The position numbers and the translations under genes are program-made. The notes beneath the pieces are model-generated. The model had not been told where the DNA came from. It saw nothing but the letters and a program-made list of their open reading frames with translations, and did no database searches. A stretch of DNA of 64,000 nucleotides. It comes from Topomyia yanbarensis (Eukaryota; Arthropoda; Insecta; Diptera; Culicidae). The DNA is taken from NCBI RefSeq assembly GCF_030247195.1, contig NC_080671.1:183561725-183625724 (forward strand). Reading direction: 5' to 3'. Shown here piece by piece: positions 14,401 to 29,400 of the stretch (the stretch's first letter is position 1; every line of letters starts with the position of its first letter).

Positions 14401-17400
14401 CTACCCAGTAGAACCCATGCATAAATTAAATTAGTTTACAAATGTGTCATCTAAATTAAACTGATCAGCATTTTGACGTTTGGAAAATCGACACATTTTG
14501 AAACAATTTTTGCCTATGATAAGATATTTTTCAAGAGAAACATCATTGGACGATTTAGTAAATTTGAACTATAGAAATCAATTAAATTGCTGTATAAGTC
14601 CAATGATGGATCCTTGTGCTTTAGCTTGGAGCAAACGAGAATTCACCAAGGTAAGTGATTGAATTCTCCACCTATAACTGCCTGCCGCAACGCAACGACG
14701 TATAATATCACAATTTTACACGCAAAACACACGCAAAATCTAACAAACGCAATCGCAAACTCAACAACAATTCGCTTCGAGCTTTCGCTGGTTGGTCGCT
14801 TTATTCTCCGCCCTTCACCTCCACCCTGCACAATTTCGTTCGTCGAAACTCAACCATCTTCCCCTATGTTAATTATTGCAGCTGACTACCCCGTGTTGGT
14901 ATCGTCCCCATGTGCTCCCAGTCCCTGCGGGGCCAACGCTGTCTGCCGGGAGCAGAACGGTGCCGGTTCATGTACCTGTATCGAGGATCACTTCGGCAAC
15001 CCGTACGAAGGTTGTCGTCCCGAGTGTATCCTAAACTCCGACTGTCCCACCAACCGTGCCTGTGTTCGTAACAAATGCCAGGACCCGTGCCCTGGAACCT
15101 GCGGTCAAAATGCCGAATGCCAAGTAGTCAATCACCTGTCCTCGTGCACCTGTATCGATGGATACGAGGGTGATCCGTTCCGATTCTGTGCCGCCAGGCA
15201 GAGAGAGCGTAAGATTTTTTCTTTGCATGCTTCCCGTACGCTAACGCCAATCGACTGCCGACTGACTAACAGTGACTGACTTACTGATTCCCGGTGGAAC
15301 GTATCATGACAAACTTGATACTGAATTGTTTTGAGACTGACTCAAAAGGGAAGATAGTACCCTCACCCTCAGTTGTAACTGAATATATGACGTAACTGTC
15401 AACTGATCAAATAGACAAAACTTTATTGAAACACATTAAGTACAAGAAAAAAAATACTATAAAATTGATATTTTAAGAAAACTTCTAAACAGTGAACATA
15501 TTTCGAATTTAGGTTTGAGTAATTTATTCTTAACCCTCAAACGCTATAAACCCAAAATTTTCCAGTGCCGCTATAATGGGTCATTTTCAAGCCGGCGTGA
15601 AATTCAAAGTTAAATATCTCTAGTTTAAATTGATCAATTTTAATTTTTTGAGTGTTCCTTAGTGGATTATCATATAAACGGTCGAAATCATACTGAATGT
15701 TTTTCGCGTGGTTCAAAAAAGAAATTTCCATGTTAAAGGCTTAGGCTTTTTTTTTATTTTGAGACTATTATAAATTTATTAAAAAAAAATTCGTTAAAAT
15801 AATTTCGTTCATCTGGGAGATATTAACGTTGCGCCTTAATATCTCCTAAATTAAAGCATATATTTTAAAGGAAAATAAAATTCAACATTCCTATAATAAA
15901 GTCTTCAAAATAAAAAAAACTGTTTAAGCCTTTAACATGGAAACTTTTCCTGCACCACGCCTAAAAATTCAGTGTGATTTTGACCGTTTATATGATAACA
16001 CCGTGCTACAGTGATTTTGTACTTTTCAAGTGACCTAGTATAGGTTGTAGGTCTCGCCAAATGCAACACAAGATTCATTTGAAAAATGTTGTATACCCTC
16101 AAAATCTTGATTTATGGCACATACCATACCACAGGAAAGGTCATTCCTTCTTCTTTCCAAAACACAAAATTTTGAGGATGTATTAAATTGATCAAACGTG
16201 GTTTTGTATTGTAGTTGACGAGATCTACAACCTTTAACAAACCACTTTAAAAGTACATTCATTTTGTTTTATTTTGTGTCATCGAGTAATCCCACCTTAA
16301 AAGCAGAATCATCGAAGTCAAAATCAATCAAATATGTTATACTACATTACCTCTATAACAAATCTCTATACAAGATCCATGTTTTTCTTCTGCATGTAGT
16401 CCCCAATCAAGGACACCAATCAACGATGATTGGTGCAATTAGGGATCATCCATAAATGACGTAGCATTATATGGGGGAGGAGGAGTATTGTATTTTGTGA
16501 TGATGTGTGACGACAGGGGGGTAGGGGGTCATGTCATGCTACGTAGCTTTTTTAAAGGGGAATAACTAACATCGTTTTTTGTTTTTTTTTTTTTAATTTT
16601 ACAGGGACAAGGGGGAAGAATTACCGTCAAGCTACGTAATTACCAGGGGGTATTTAGAGGTTTGTGACGAAATGCTACGATGGGGGAGGGGGTCGTTAAA
16701 AATCACTTTAAACATGCTACGTCATTTATAGATCGTCCCTTACTTACCTTGCGGATCAAACGCGCAGTGTCCCAAGGGATTCTGTCTACCAGAATAGCAA
16801 AGAGGTCCATATCAAGGATGTAGACCAGAATTCGTACTGCATTGTGATTGTTCTCGAGATAAGGCCCCTATCAGAAGTAAAGCTGTCTATTACTGTCCTC
16901 GGACATGCGAACAGGACGCGATATGCAAAGTTATTATCCGAATGCAGTTGTTCTAACGTAATGACCGGAAACGCATTCGTACGACATAGACCACAACCAG
17001 CACCGATGTTCACAAAACTATGCGGACAAAGCAGCCAATGTCGGAAAAAATAGACAGGCCATATGCCCTCGCATACTGAGAATGTATCTTGGTATACGAG
17101 GGCATATGGGTCTGTATATCTAGTAGTCGTCTCGAATTTGCGCTCATGACCATGTTTCTAATAATGACACATGCCAAGATCCTTGCTATGAAACATATGC
17201 GGAGGCAGGCACGTAGCAAGCTGAGGAGGGGGAGGGGCTAGGAAGCTTAAACTACCCCTTCCCTGCCGAAATTTTATAGAAAAAACTTGTATCTCAGCAA
17301 CTCTTAATAATCCTGTGTTTTGTGAAGTTCAATCAAATTGATAAGAAATTTTATAGAAGGCAGTAGAATTCTTCAAAAATCAGAACTACCTCGCTAGTGA

Positions 17401-20400
17401 TTTTCACTAGCTAGGTGCACAATAATGTTAATTTAAAATCTCTTTCCCAAAATGTAGACTGCATCTTTAAGTTGGAATTAACATTTCGATTTCATCGCCT
17501 CAAAGTGTGGGAGCCGACTTGTTCATTCACATTATTAATTTACTCGTGAGAACGTATCCTTAGAAAGCAATGATTCGTTTCGATTATTAAGCATGTAGCG
17601 ATGTTCTAAGTATTTTTGGCCTTTGTTATGGAATAAAAGAGAAGAACAAGAATCAATCGATCGGAATTGACCCAAGAGCGCCTGTGGTATCTTTTCCATA
17701 CGCTCAACAGAAGTGTTTTCAGAAATGCGTGCGGATCCTTCTATATCGACACTTTCGAAAGCACTTTTCTTCGTAATTCGACTTTGATGCGTTAGGTGCA
17801 AAAACTGTCTGCAAGTATAGTAAAGCAAACTGAATCTCCTACAATCAAGTATATATTGCATTCTTCTTCAAGTAATCTAACATCTTTTTTTTTAATTCGT
17901 TAATTTGACACGGCTCATTGCGACAGCTTAACGGAGCCGTGGGTCTATTGAATAATAACAATATGAAATAATAACAATAATAACAATATGAAAGACACGG
18001 AAAGACTTTCTTTTTCGACGGGAAAACATTTGTCTACTCGCCTAGCGCATCTTGTAGGTGGATTGCTTTTTTTCTTGTTGCCATCAATGTCAACATCGTT
18101 TATACTGTCTTGATGGTCACAATCAGATGTTCCTCCTTTCCTATAACACATACAGGTCCAGCCGTTATCATTATTATTAACGACACTGAATCCTTCTGGT
18201 TAAAGAATTATCGATTCTTTAATCGTTTGTTTAACATTTATCTTTCAGTGTCATTCCAATTGAGCAGAAGACTCAAATGTCAAATGTTACAATCTAATGA
18301 ATGAATTTTGGAAAGTATTTTGATAGTGAGTTAAAATATTTTGAAGGAATTGCTGAATCGAATCTCTGAGACAAGGTAAAACATAACTTTTATCATTATG
18401 GTTCCTGCTTAAAGTTGCTTCAACACAGAAAAAAAAAATATTTTGTGATTTTATATTTCTTTTCATGCACATATTTGGAGCATGAATATCAATTTAAAAT
18501 TGAGTTCCTCCACAAATACACACAACTTGTCGTGCTTTCTTCAACGAATTTTATTATAATTTTATACGTTGCTTGAAAATTACAGCTGCATTAAACGGGA
18601 TACAAATGCACTTTAATGTATTTTTAAACCAATATTGCTGTAAAATAAATGACATGTAATATCACGCGAACGAAAGTGTAAAATCATATGCTTTTTGATG
18701 CTCTCATTGAGTGCATAGAATTCAACTTAATTTGTTTGATTTTTGATTCAATGTTTTCCATTCGTATTGATGTACATGTCATTTAATTTTTATTATTTTT
18801 TGGTGTGAACCATTGCAGCTATCCGTAATGTTGTAATTTTCTGGTAAACCACAGAACCAGACCCATTCCGCACGAAGGTCGTAGTTTACCAGGAAGCGAA
18901 AAAACGAATATTTTTAAAACCAGCGGTAGTTTTATTGGTACAAAACTTCACACAGCAATTCATCAAAATTATCGACGTTGCAACCCTGCGGTAATAGAGC
19001 ACTCTAGTTAGAGTGTGGCCAAGAGGCCATGACGTATCCAAACGAACATGAAATTTGACGTATTTCTATTGTGTATACGTCAAATTCCATGTTCGTTTGG
19101 ATACGTCATGGCCTCTTGGCCACACTCTAACTAGAGTGCTCTATGCGGTAACTGTAGTATAGAGTTCTATGCAAATCATTTCACTCACACTAATTGGGGG
19201 TTTGTTTTCCTCCAGCTGTCATATTTAAAACTGTCAACCAATTTTAACATTTGAAATAGCTCGTCTAAAGTATTTATAATGATGTTGAAATTCTCTATGT
19301 CGCTGTAAAACTTATTGCGGGGACTTACATTACCGGTTGGTCAGATTCCATCATGAAAAGAATCCGACCGAAAAGCTATTTTCGATTTGTTGTCCTCCAC
19401 CTATGACAGGTGGAGGAAAACAAATCGTTGAACACACTAATACAGTTACCCCTAGGGGGGCGCGAAGTCGTTGCTGGGGGTCCACGAAGAAAAATATATT
19501 TCCCGAGTGCATATTGAAGTTTCAAATATTTTTCCTAAAATACCATGTAAAAATTCGGGCGGACCGACATCGGATAAAAAATCTCTATTTATCGTTTTCA
19601 AGTGTCCAGGGTATCGTCATACATGTATAATATAGTTGACCATGACGAAATTTTTTGACATGTTGTCAATTTTTTTAGAGCAAGTGTCTAAAACATGAAA
19701 TTTTCGATCAAATACATATCATTTCCCACAAACTTGATATTTACGAAATCTCCTACGTAGTCTACTAAATTAAAGATGTATAAAGATACCTTCAAAATAT
19801 AAAAACAATCGATAGAGATTTGAAGCCGCTATTTAGACCTCCATATAAATTTTCGTGGAGACTAGATTCTATAACATCCATTTTATTGTTAAAAATTTAG
19901 AGAAATCTTGTGCGTTGGAATACAGTCGATTAAGAACTTCAAATAAAATTTCACAATTTTTTCCAATACTCCCGATAAAAATTCTCTTTGCTTTTTATGG
20001 AGCGCATGGTGGCCTTATCTCTTAATGTAATCTCGAATGTTGTGCCATTATATTCTAGAGACTGAAACGATAATTTTTACAGTATAAACGTTACATGTAC
20101 AAAACTGACCACTATAGGCATATTTTACCAACGCGACTGACAATCCAACCGGACAGTCTACCGTATTTATGAATCTAAGCCAGATTCTCAAACGCTAACG
20201 CTCATTCACAGCTATTCAACAATATGTCAATCCCTGTCAACCGACCCCTTGTGGTTCCAATAGCCAGTGTCGAGAAATTAATGGACAAGCTGTTTGCTCA
20301 TGTTTGCCTACATATATCGGTACTCCACCGGGTTGCCGTCCAGAATGTGTCAGTAGTTCGGAGTGCTCACTGGACAAGGCATGTGTCAACCAGAAATGTG

Positions 20401-23400
20401 TTGATCCTTGCCCTGGAACCTGCGGATCCAATGCGCGATGTAATGTTAATAATCACAGCCCAATCTGCTCTTGTCAGTCCGGATACACGGGGGATCCATT
20501 CACACGATGCTATCCAAATCCACGTAAGATAAGCAGCTTAGCTTTTCTTGATCGTAGAAATAAAACCAGTTTCTATTTTAATATAGCCCCACCTCAAGAT
20601 ACTCAAATTGTGGCACGCGAGCCATGCGCTCCATCGCCATGTGGGCCAAATGCCCAATGTAGGAACATTAACGGTGTGCCATCTTGCTCTTGTCTAGTCA
20701 ACTACATTGGATCACCGCCCAATTGCAGACCGGAATGTACAATCAGTGCTGAATGTCCCAGTAACCAAGCCTGTATGAGCGAAAAATGCAGAGATCCTTG
20801 CCCAGGATCATGTGGTATCGGAGCACAATGCAATGTTATAAATCACACACCCGTATGCACGTGTGGAACAGGTTACACGGGAGATCCATTCACTAATTGC
20901 TATCCTGCGCCACCTCCACTGAGAGAACCAGTCAATGACGATCCGTGCAATCCATCACCTTGTGGGCCTAACGCGCAGTGTAACAATGGGATTTGCTCAT
21001 GTCTACCGGAATACCAAGGTGACCCGTATCAAGGTTGTAGACCAGAGTGCGTACTCAATTCTGATTGCCCTCGAGATAGGGCTTGTATTCGTAGTAAATG
21101 CGTTGATCCTTGTCCAGGAACCTGTGGACAAGATGCGGTTTGTGAAGTCATCAATCACATACCGATGTGCAGTTGTCCAGCTGGTAGGGCTGGAAATGCA
21201 TTCGTGCAATGTAGACCACAACAGACACCAATAGCAACAAATCCGTGCAGTCCAACGCCTTGTGGACCAAATAGTCAGTGTCGTGAAATCAACGGGCAAG
21301 CCGTTTGCTCCTGTGTACCAGGATTCATTGGTAGTCCTCCCATCTGTAGACCAGAATGCGTCGTCAGCTCAGAGTGTCCACAAAACCAGGCATGCAACAA
21401 CCAGAAATGTCGAGATCCTTGTCCTGGAACTTGTGGCGTTGGAGCTCGTTGCACGGTAGTCAATCATAATCCGATTTGCAGTTGTCCTGAAAGGAACACT
21501 GGCAACCCGTTCATCCGTTGTCAACCAATAGGTACGATTTTAAATTTATGATATCATTTGGAGAGTGAAATATCAATTTTATTTTTTTAGTTGAACCTCC
21601 AGTTCAAATGACTCCAACGAATCCGTGTCAACCATCTCCGTGTGGTTCAAATGCCCAATGCAGACCCGTTGGTGAGTCCCCATCGTGTACTTGTTTAGAG
21701 AATATGATAGGGTCCCCTCCCAACTGTAGACCCGAGTGTATAAGCAACTCTGAATGCCCTAGCAATCGAGCATGTATTCGTCAGAAGTGCCAAGATCCTT
21801 GTACGGGAGCGTGTGGTTCTAACGCTGAATGCAGGGTTGTCAGCCATACGCCAATGTGCATCTGTGCAGAGGGTTTCACTGGTGATCCCTTTTCCCAGTG
21901 TGTACAAGTCCAACATGACATATCAAGAGAACCAGTATCCCCTTGCACACCTAGTCCATGCGGAGCAAATGCTATCTGCCGAGAGAAAAATGGTGCCGGT
22001 TCTTGTACTTGTATCGAGGATCACTTTGGCAATCCATATGAAGGTTGTCGGCCGGAGTGTGTGCTCAATTCAGACTGTCCCTCAAACCGAGCATGCGTCA
22101 GAAATAAGTGCCAAGATCCATGCCCTGGCACTTGTGGCCAAAATGCTGAATGTCAGGTTGTTAACCATCTTCCGTCATGCACATGTTTCCCAGGTTACGA
22201 AGGAGATCCATTTAGATTCTGCAGCGTACAACAACGTAAGTTACTTTTGTAATTTTAGCCGCTTTTGCATAGAAGTACACATATAGTCGCCTTCTAGATA
22301 GATTTCGAAGCAATGAATCTCATATTATTACAGTTGAGATACAATGATTCGATTTGAGCTTAAAACATTAAAAACATTATCTAGGTCGCTTAATGCTTTT
22401 ATAAATAAGTTTCACAATAAACATTCAACAACAAAATATTTTCATTTATTTAAAAAACGTTAGCTATTCAAGAATATATGAACCCGTGCCAACCCAGCCC
22501 ATGCGGTCCTAACAGTCAATGTCGGGAAATTAATGGACAGGCAGTGTGCTCTTGTCTTCCCACATACATTGGATCTCCTCCGGGATGTAGGCCAGAATGT
22601 GTCACGAGCTCAGAATGTCCTTCGGACAGAGCCTGCGTCAACCAAAAGTGTGTAGACCCATGCCCGGGAACATGCGGCACTAATGCTCGATGTAACGTTA
22701 ACAATCACAGTCCCATCTGCTCTTGTCAATCGGGATACACTGGAGATCCATTCACGCGATGCTATCAAAATCCACGTAAGTTGCTTCACTAGTCTCAGTA
22801 CGTTCAATTACAACTAACTAATGTACATTTCTATAAATAGCTCCTCCACAAGACACTCAAATCATTACCCGAGATCCATGCGCTCCTTCGCCATGCGGTC
22901 CCAATTCTCAGTGTAGAAACATAAACGGTGTACCCTCCTGCTCATGTTTAACCAACTATCTCGGGTCTCCACCCAATTGTAGACCAGAATGTTCGATAAA
23001 CGCAGAATGTCCAAGTAATCAAGCTTGTATGAATGAAAAATGTCGAGATCCATGTCCGGGATCGTGCGGTATTGGGGCCCGATGCAACGTGATCAATCAC
23101 ACCCCAATTTGTACTTGCGAACCTGGTTACACCGGTGACCCCTTTACGAATTGCTATCCTGAGCCACTTCCACCGAGAGAACCGGTCAACGATGATCCAT
23201 GCAATCCGTCACCTTGTGGGTCAAATGCGCAATGTAGTAATGGCATTTGCTCGTGCCTACCGGAATACCAAGGAGATCCGTATCAAGGTTGCAGACCAGA
23301 GTGCGTATTGAATTCTGATTGTCCACGAGATAAGGCCTGTATTAGAAGTAAATGTGTCGATCCTTGCCCTGGAACATGCGGACAGGACGCGATATGTGAA

Positions 23401-26400
23401 GTTATCAACCACATACCAATGTGCAGCTGTTCTGCGGGTAGACAAGGAAACGCATTTGTACAATGCAGACCCCAGCAATCCCCGACGGTCACGAATCCAT
23501 GCAACCCAACTCCATGCGGACCTAATAGTCAGTGTCGTGAAATCAATGGACAGGCAGTATGCTCTTGTGTACCAGGGTTCATCGGAAGCCCCCCTACGTG
23601 TAGACCAGAGTGTGTGGTTAGCTCGGAGTGTCCTCAAAACCAAGCCTGTAATAATCAAAAATGCCAGGATCCATGTCCTGGAACATGCGGGATCGGAGCT
23701 AGATGCTCGGTCGTAAATCATAACCCAATATGTAGCTGCCCGGAACGTTATACTGGTGATCCTTTCTCACGTTGCCAACCCATAAGTATGTCGTCATTTA
23801 GTACTGAAAAGAGCCAATCATTTCTTACCCCCTAATCATTTCTTTCAGTCGAAGCACCTGTTCAAATGACCCCATCTAACCCCTGCCAACCCTCGCCTTG
23901 TGGGCCTAATGCCATTTGTCGACCAGTGGGCGATTCTCCCTCATGCACTTGCATTGAAAATATGGTTGGGGCACCTCCGAACTGCCGACCAGAATGCGTC
24001 AGTAATTCAGAGTGTGCAAGTAATCAGGCGTGTATCAGACAGAAATGTCAAAACCCTTGTACCGGAGCTTGTGGAACAAATGCTGAATGCCGAGTCGTTA
24101 GTCACACTCCAATGTGCATTTGTTCTATCGGATTCACCGGTGATCCATTCAGTCAGTGTATTCCTGTACAACAAGATGTCCCAAGAGAACCGTCTTCACC
24201 TTGCAGTCCAAGTCCGTGTGGAGCCAACGCCATCTGTAGGGAACAAAACGGTGCTGGTTCCTGTACTTGTATGGAAGATCATTTCGGAAATCCGTACGAG
24301 GGATGTCGACCAGAGTGTGTTCTAAACTCAGACTGTCCTTCGAATCGCGCATGTGTGCGGAACAAATGCCAAGATCCATGTCCAGGAACGTGTGGACAGA
24401 ATGCAGATTGTCAAGTCGTCAATCATTTGCCAACGTGCACATGCATTGCGGGATACGACGGTGATCCATTCCGATTCTGCAGCGTGCAACAAAGAGAACG
24501 TAAGCTTTACCTTTTAGTATATTCTCGTAATGTCGAATCGGATACCGATCATTAATTCACACTTGCAGTACATTTCGTTAATTTCCGCACAGCAAAACAA
24601 ATGTCACTTGTACTGAAATCACGACAAAAGCTGTGTTTGCTGAGTGATCGGATGTGTAGAACTCGATAAAAGATACGAAAAAGGTTGAGATTCGGTAATC
24701 AAAATAATCAAAAAAAATCAGTTATGTATGAGTCAGTCTGACCAACAACCTTGTTCGATTCACTTACAAAACCTTTGTTTACCGAGTTTCTGCTATCTAC
24801 AGAAGCACTTGCTATCGCTAACGATTGTCGAACCATTTTTGAATATTATTGCACTTTTCACATCAAACTTGTATGAACACTGCTTCTTGGCAATGGGAAT
24901 TTTCGGGATTTACAAATTTCAGAGCCTATTTCGACATGAAAACATTTTGTCTCAGATGTCTCAATTTTGCTTCTTTCATTGCGACTATCACTATAATTAT
25001 TATTAAAATTATTCATCTCACAGCAATTCAAGAATACGTAAATCCTTGCCAACCCAGCCCATGTGGCCCTAACAGTCAGTGTCGAGAGATCAATGGCCAA
25101 GCTGTGTGCTCATGCCTTCCAACATATATCGGATCACCTCCAAGTTGTCGTCCTGAATGTGTCACTAGTTCAGAATGTTCTTTGGACAGGGCCTGCATTA
25201 ACCAAAAATGTGTCGATCCATGCCCGGGTACATGCGGCACCAATGCTCGGTGTAACGTTAAAAATCACAGTCCCATCTGCTCTTGTCAATCGGGATACAC
25301 TGGAGATCCATTCACACGATGCTATCCAAATCCACGTAAGATTCATTACTCATCACAGTTCGTTTCATTCTAAACTCATGTACATTTTTTTTAATCAGCT
25401 CCTCCACAAGACACTCAAATCATTACCCGAGATCCATGCGTTCCTTCGCCATGTGGTCCCAATTCTCAGTGTAGAAACATCAACGGTGTACCGTCCTGCT
25501 CATGTCTAACCAACTACCTCGGATCTCCACCCAATTGTAGACCAGAATGTTCGATAAACGCAGAATGTCCAAGTAATCAAGCCTGTATGAATGAAAAATG
25601 CCGAGATCCTTGTCCAGGATCGTGTGGTATTGGGGCACGATGCAGTGTTATCAATCATACACCAATTTGTACTTGCGAGCCCGGTTACACTGGTGACCCC
25701 TTTACGAATTGTTATCCTGAGCCACTTCCACCGAGAGAACCGGTCAAAGATGATCCATGCAATCCGTCACCTTGTGGACCAAACGCGCAATGCAGTAATG
25801 GAATATGCTCGTGCCTACCGGAATACCAAGGAGATCCGTATCAAGGTTGTAGACCAGAGTGCGTGTTGAATTCCGATTGTCCACGAGATAAGGCCTGCAT
25901 TAGAAGTAAATGTGTCGATCCTTGCCCTGGAACATGCGGACAGGACGCGATATGCGAAGTTATTAATCACATCCCAATGTGCAGTTGTCCTACTGGTAGG
26001 CAAGGAAACGCATTTGTACAATGTAGACCTCAACAAACTCCTATGGAGACAAATCCATGCAACCCTACTCCATGCGGACCTAATAGTCAGTGTCGTGAAA
26101 TCAATGGACAGGCAGTATGCTCTTGTGTACCAGGATTCATTGGAAGTCCCCCTACTTGTAGACCAGAGTGTGTTGTTAGCTCAGAGTGCCCTCAGAATCA
26201 AGCCTGTAACAATCAAAAGTGTAGAGATCCTTGTTCTGGAACATGCGGCATCGGAGCTAGATGCTCGGTCGTAAATCATAACCCAATCTGCAGCTGTCCG
26301 GAACGATATACTGGTGATCCTTTCTCACGTTGCCAAGCCATTAGTATGTAGTCTTTTTAGTGCTTCGAATATCGATTATTTCTTACTCCCTCATCATTTC

Positions 26401-29400
26401 TTTCAGTCGAAACACCTGTTCAAATGACCCCATCTAACCCTTGCCAACCCTCGCCTTGCGGTCCTAATGCCATTTGTAGACCAGTTGGTAATTCTCCCTC
26501 GTGCACTTGCATTGAAGATATGGTGGGAGCACCTCCGAACTGTCGACCAGAATGCATCACAAATTCAGAGTGTGCAAGTAATCAGGCGTGTATCAGACAA
26601 AAATGTCAAAACCCTTGTACCGGAGCTTGTGGAACAAACGCTGAATGCCGAGTCGTTAGTCACACTCCAATGTGCATTTGCTCTATCGGATTCACCGGTG
26701 ATCCATTCAGTCAATGTACACCTGTACAACAAGATGTCCCAAGAGAACCATCTTCACCTTGCAGTCCAAGTCCTTGTGGAGCCAACGCCATCTGTAGGGA
26801 ACAAAACGGTGCCGGTTCCTGTACTTGTATGGAAGATCATCTCGGAAACCCGTACGAGGGATGTCGACCAGAGTGTGTTCTAAACTCAGACTGTCCTTCG
26901 AATCGCGCCTGTGTACGAAACAAATGCCAAGATCCATGTCCAGGAACGTGTGGACAGAATGCGGATTGTCAAGTCGTCAATCATTTGCCAACGTGCACAT
27001 GTATTGCGGGGTACGATGGTGACCCATTCCGCTTCTGTACCGTGCAACAAAGAGAACGTAAGCTTTACATTTTAGTAAATTCTACTAATGCCGGATGTTG
27101 TCATATGTATGAAACATACCATGAGCAACTACATTATTCGATGCACTTACAAAACCTTTGCTGGTGATTTTCTGCTATCTACAAAACAGCTTACTAGCGC
27201 TTACGATAAGAATGCAAATAACTGCTATACAATTTTTATAGGATATGATTACGCATAGAGCATAGTTGTTCTGTCAAAACATCCTAGCACGTGACAAAAT
27301 TGTTAGTTGTAGGCTGGCGAACGGATAACACTTTGGGGAAACTGTTACTAAAATTAACAGATTAAGGGTAGTCAAATCGATGTAAGATCAATTCAATTCA
27401 AAAACTTTTCTCTTCAAACAGAACTGTCGAATGAGACAATATTTCACTCAAGTCCAAAATATGTATTCTTGTCTGACGCTGATGTTAAATTCGCCGTGCA
27501 AAATTTTAGATGTTATATGATGGAATTTTTATTTTATTTTATAAATGGCGTTATGGCATAATAATTCACTAAAACCAAATTTGGGACAAACAGCCAAGTG
27601 AATTTGTGCTTCGATTTCGTCTCATCAGAATCCGACACTAACTTAGTTAACGGACTAAGCTTGCGCCGGATTGAAGCTAGCTCCAAAAAACGGAGACACA
27701 ATTTGTGTTCCTGAGCAAACTTCTAGTCAAGTGTGATGCCCCACAAGATGCTCTTCACGCGCAAAAATGGCTTTAAATAATTTTCTCCTTAATGGAGAAA
27801 AAATAGTTTTCACTAAAATTGTTCTCCACTAAGAAGAAATGTAGCATAACTTCTAAAAGAGCATGTAGGGTAATGAGTCTTTTTTGCTCTGTTTCAATTA
27901 TCACCCTAGCCATTTGAAGACTTTGGTTAGAGCAACGAATAATTTTGAGCCAACATAAGGTTAAAAAAATTGGTTGATTGTACTGGTCGGCATGCTATAC
28001 GCAACGCTCGAGCGAAACGGTCGCTGGTCGTCACGGCACGCTAAGACCTGCATTGCACTAGCCAACCTGTCGTGCCCTCCGCGACACGTTTAGAGAACAC
28101 GCAAACGAAAAACTACCTAAAATTTAGTTCTTTTGACTCAATCTCGGGGTATCCTGGAGGAAGGTAAAATTAAGTAAACCGTGGTGAAGGTAGTTTCCAT
28201 TTAACCACGGCAAAAATTACATTTCATTACTAGGTTTTTTATACTCAAATTTAAGTTAAATTTTGAGTATACCCCAAACAACTCAAAAGTACCTTCCTCC
28301 ACGGAAGACCTCGACTGAGTCGAATCTCTCGTTTTGTTTTTGACATTATTTTGTAGGTTGTTTTATTTAACCGTGAAGTATAAAAATCAGTGACGGATCC
28401 AGGGTGAGGGTCCTGGGGGTCCGGACCTCTCCGAATTTTTTTGCTTGTTGACAAATTTTAAATTAGTTTCAAATTTATATTAGTTTCAAATTCAAAATCA
28501 TTCCAAAACAAATTTCACCAACAAAACATATATTTATTAAATAAGGTTATTACGTATTACGAATGGTGCCATTTTCATTTTAAAATCGAAATTTCAGAGC
28601 CCTCCCGAATTTTTTTTCTCCGCCTCTGATAAAAATTGGCAATGATGAGTTTCGGTTGACAAATGGCAAGTTACGGCGGATAGGTTAGTACAACCTTCCA
28701 ATAGCTTACAAGCATCGCCAGCATCTATTTTAACATGCCTAGTCGCCATTTTGTTTGCTGGGAAAGTTTCGCTATTAGAGCATTCTAGTTAGAGTGGAGC
28801 CCTGAGGCCATGATGTATCCAAGCGAACATGAAATTTGACGTATTCACAATAAACATACTTCAGATTTCTGCTCGTTTGGATACGTCAAATTCGTCTTGG
28901 CCACACTGTATATAGAGTGCTCAACTCTGCTACCAATAGACTTTTCTACGTCTCATGTACATACACTTCACATGACGCAAATACTATGTAATTTACTACT
29001 TGTTGGAAAATAATAAACAAAGACGGCAAAATCAAATGGGATTGTTTTCAACCCGGAAACTGCATAAGTGTTCATGAGACCGGCCGTCAAGAGCTCAATG
29101 CTCTTTACTGTTTTACGAACATGAACTGAGGAAGTTCTCCTGTTAACACATGCTGGGATCTTTTTATTTAAAAATTTTGTGATATATTCATAACACGGTT
29201 TAGTGATAAAATAAGTTCACGATACAGATTGGGTTATTGAATGATAGGGGAGCTATCGTGCTAGTTGCCTTCGGTCTTCAGTAGAAGCCGAAACCACAGA
29301 TAACAGACATTTATGCTAGAACACAACATATTTAAAAACCTGCGTAAACTTTCCATTCGATAAACGTTGGAAATCAGTAAGCCCTAAACGTCTATTATCT

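Larger units (their letters stand above)
16391..17205 (+). pseudogene. decayed dumpy B exon (relic of a tenth tandem unit), split by a MITE
   Basis: The sequence aligns by eye to the second and third modules of the B exons: 16410-16440 resembles the spacer REPVNDDPCN, and 16743-17040 follows the segment from CGPNAQC through VLNSDC, CGQDAICEV and NAFVQCRP to GPNSQC. 17150-17205 holds a scrap matching the QKCRDPC part. Many cysteines are lost, with stops and indels throughout. It sits between exon 6 (C-type) and unit 1, exactly where a full unit would belong. Wording such as CATATCAAGGATGTAGACC and the ATGACNGG segment is closer to unit 8 than to the others. A MITE (16442-16739) interrupts it. 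Confidence 0.82.

Noticed and set aside
23257..23721. Long antisense open frames inside dumpy B and C exons (for example 154 codons here; others up to 189 codons)
   Set aside because: They recur antisense to each unit as a by-product of codon use in the repeats and have no independent motif or start context.
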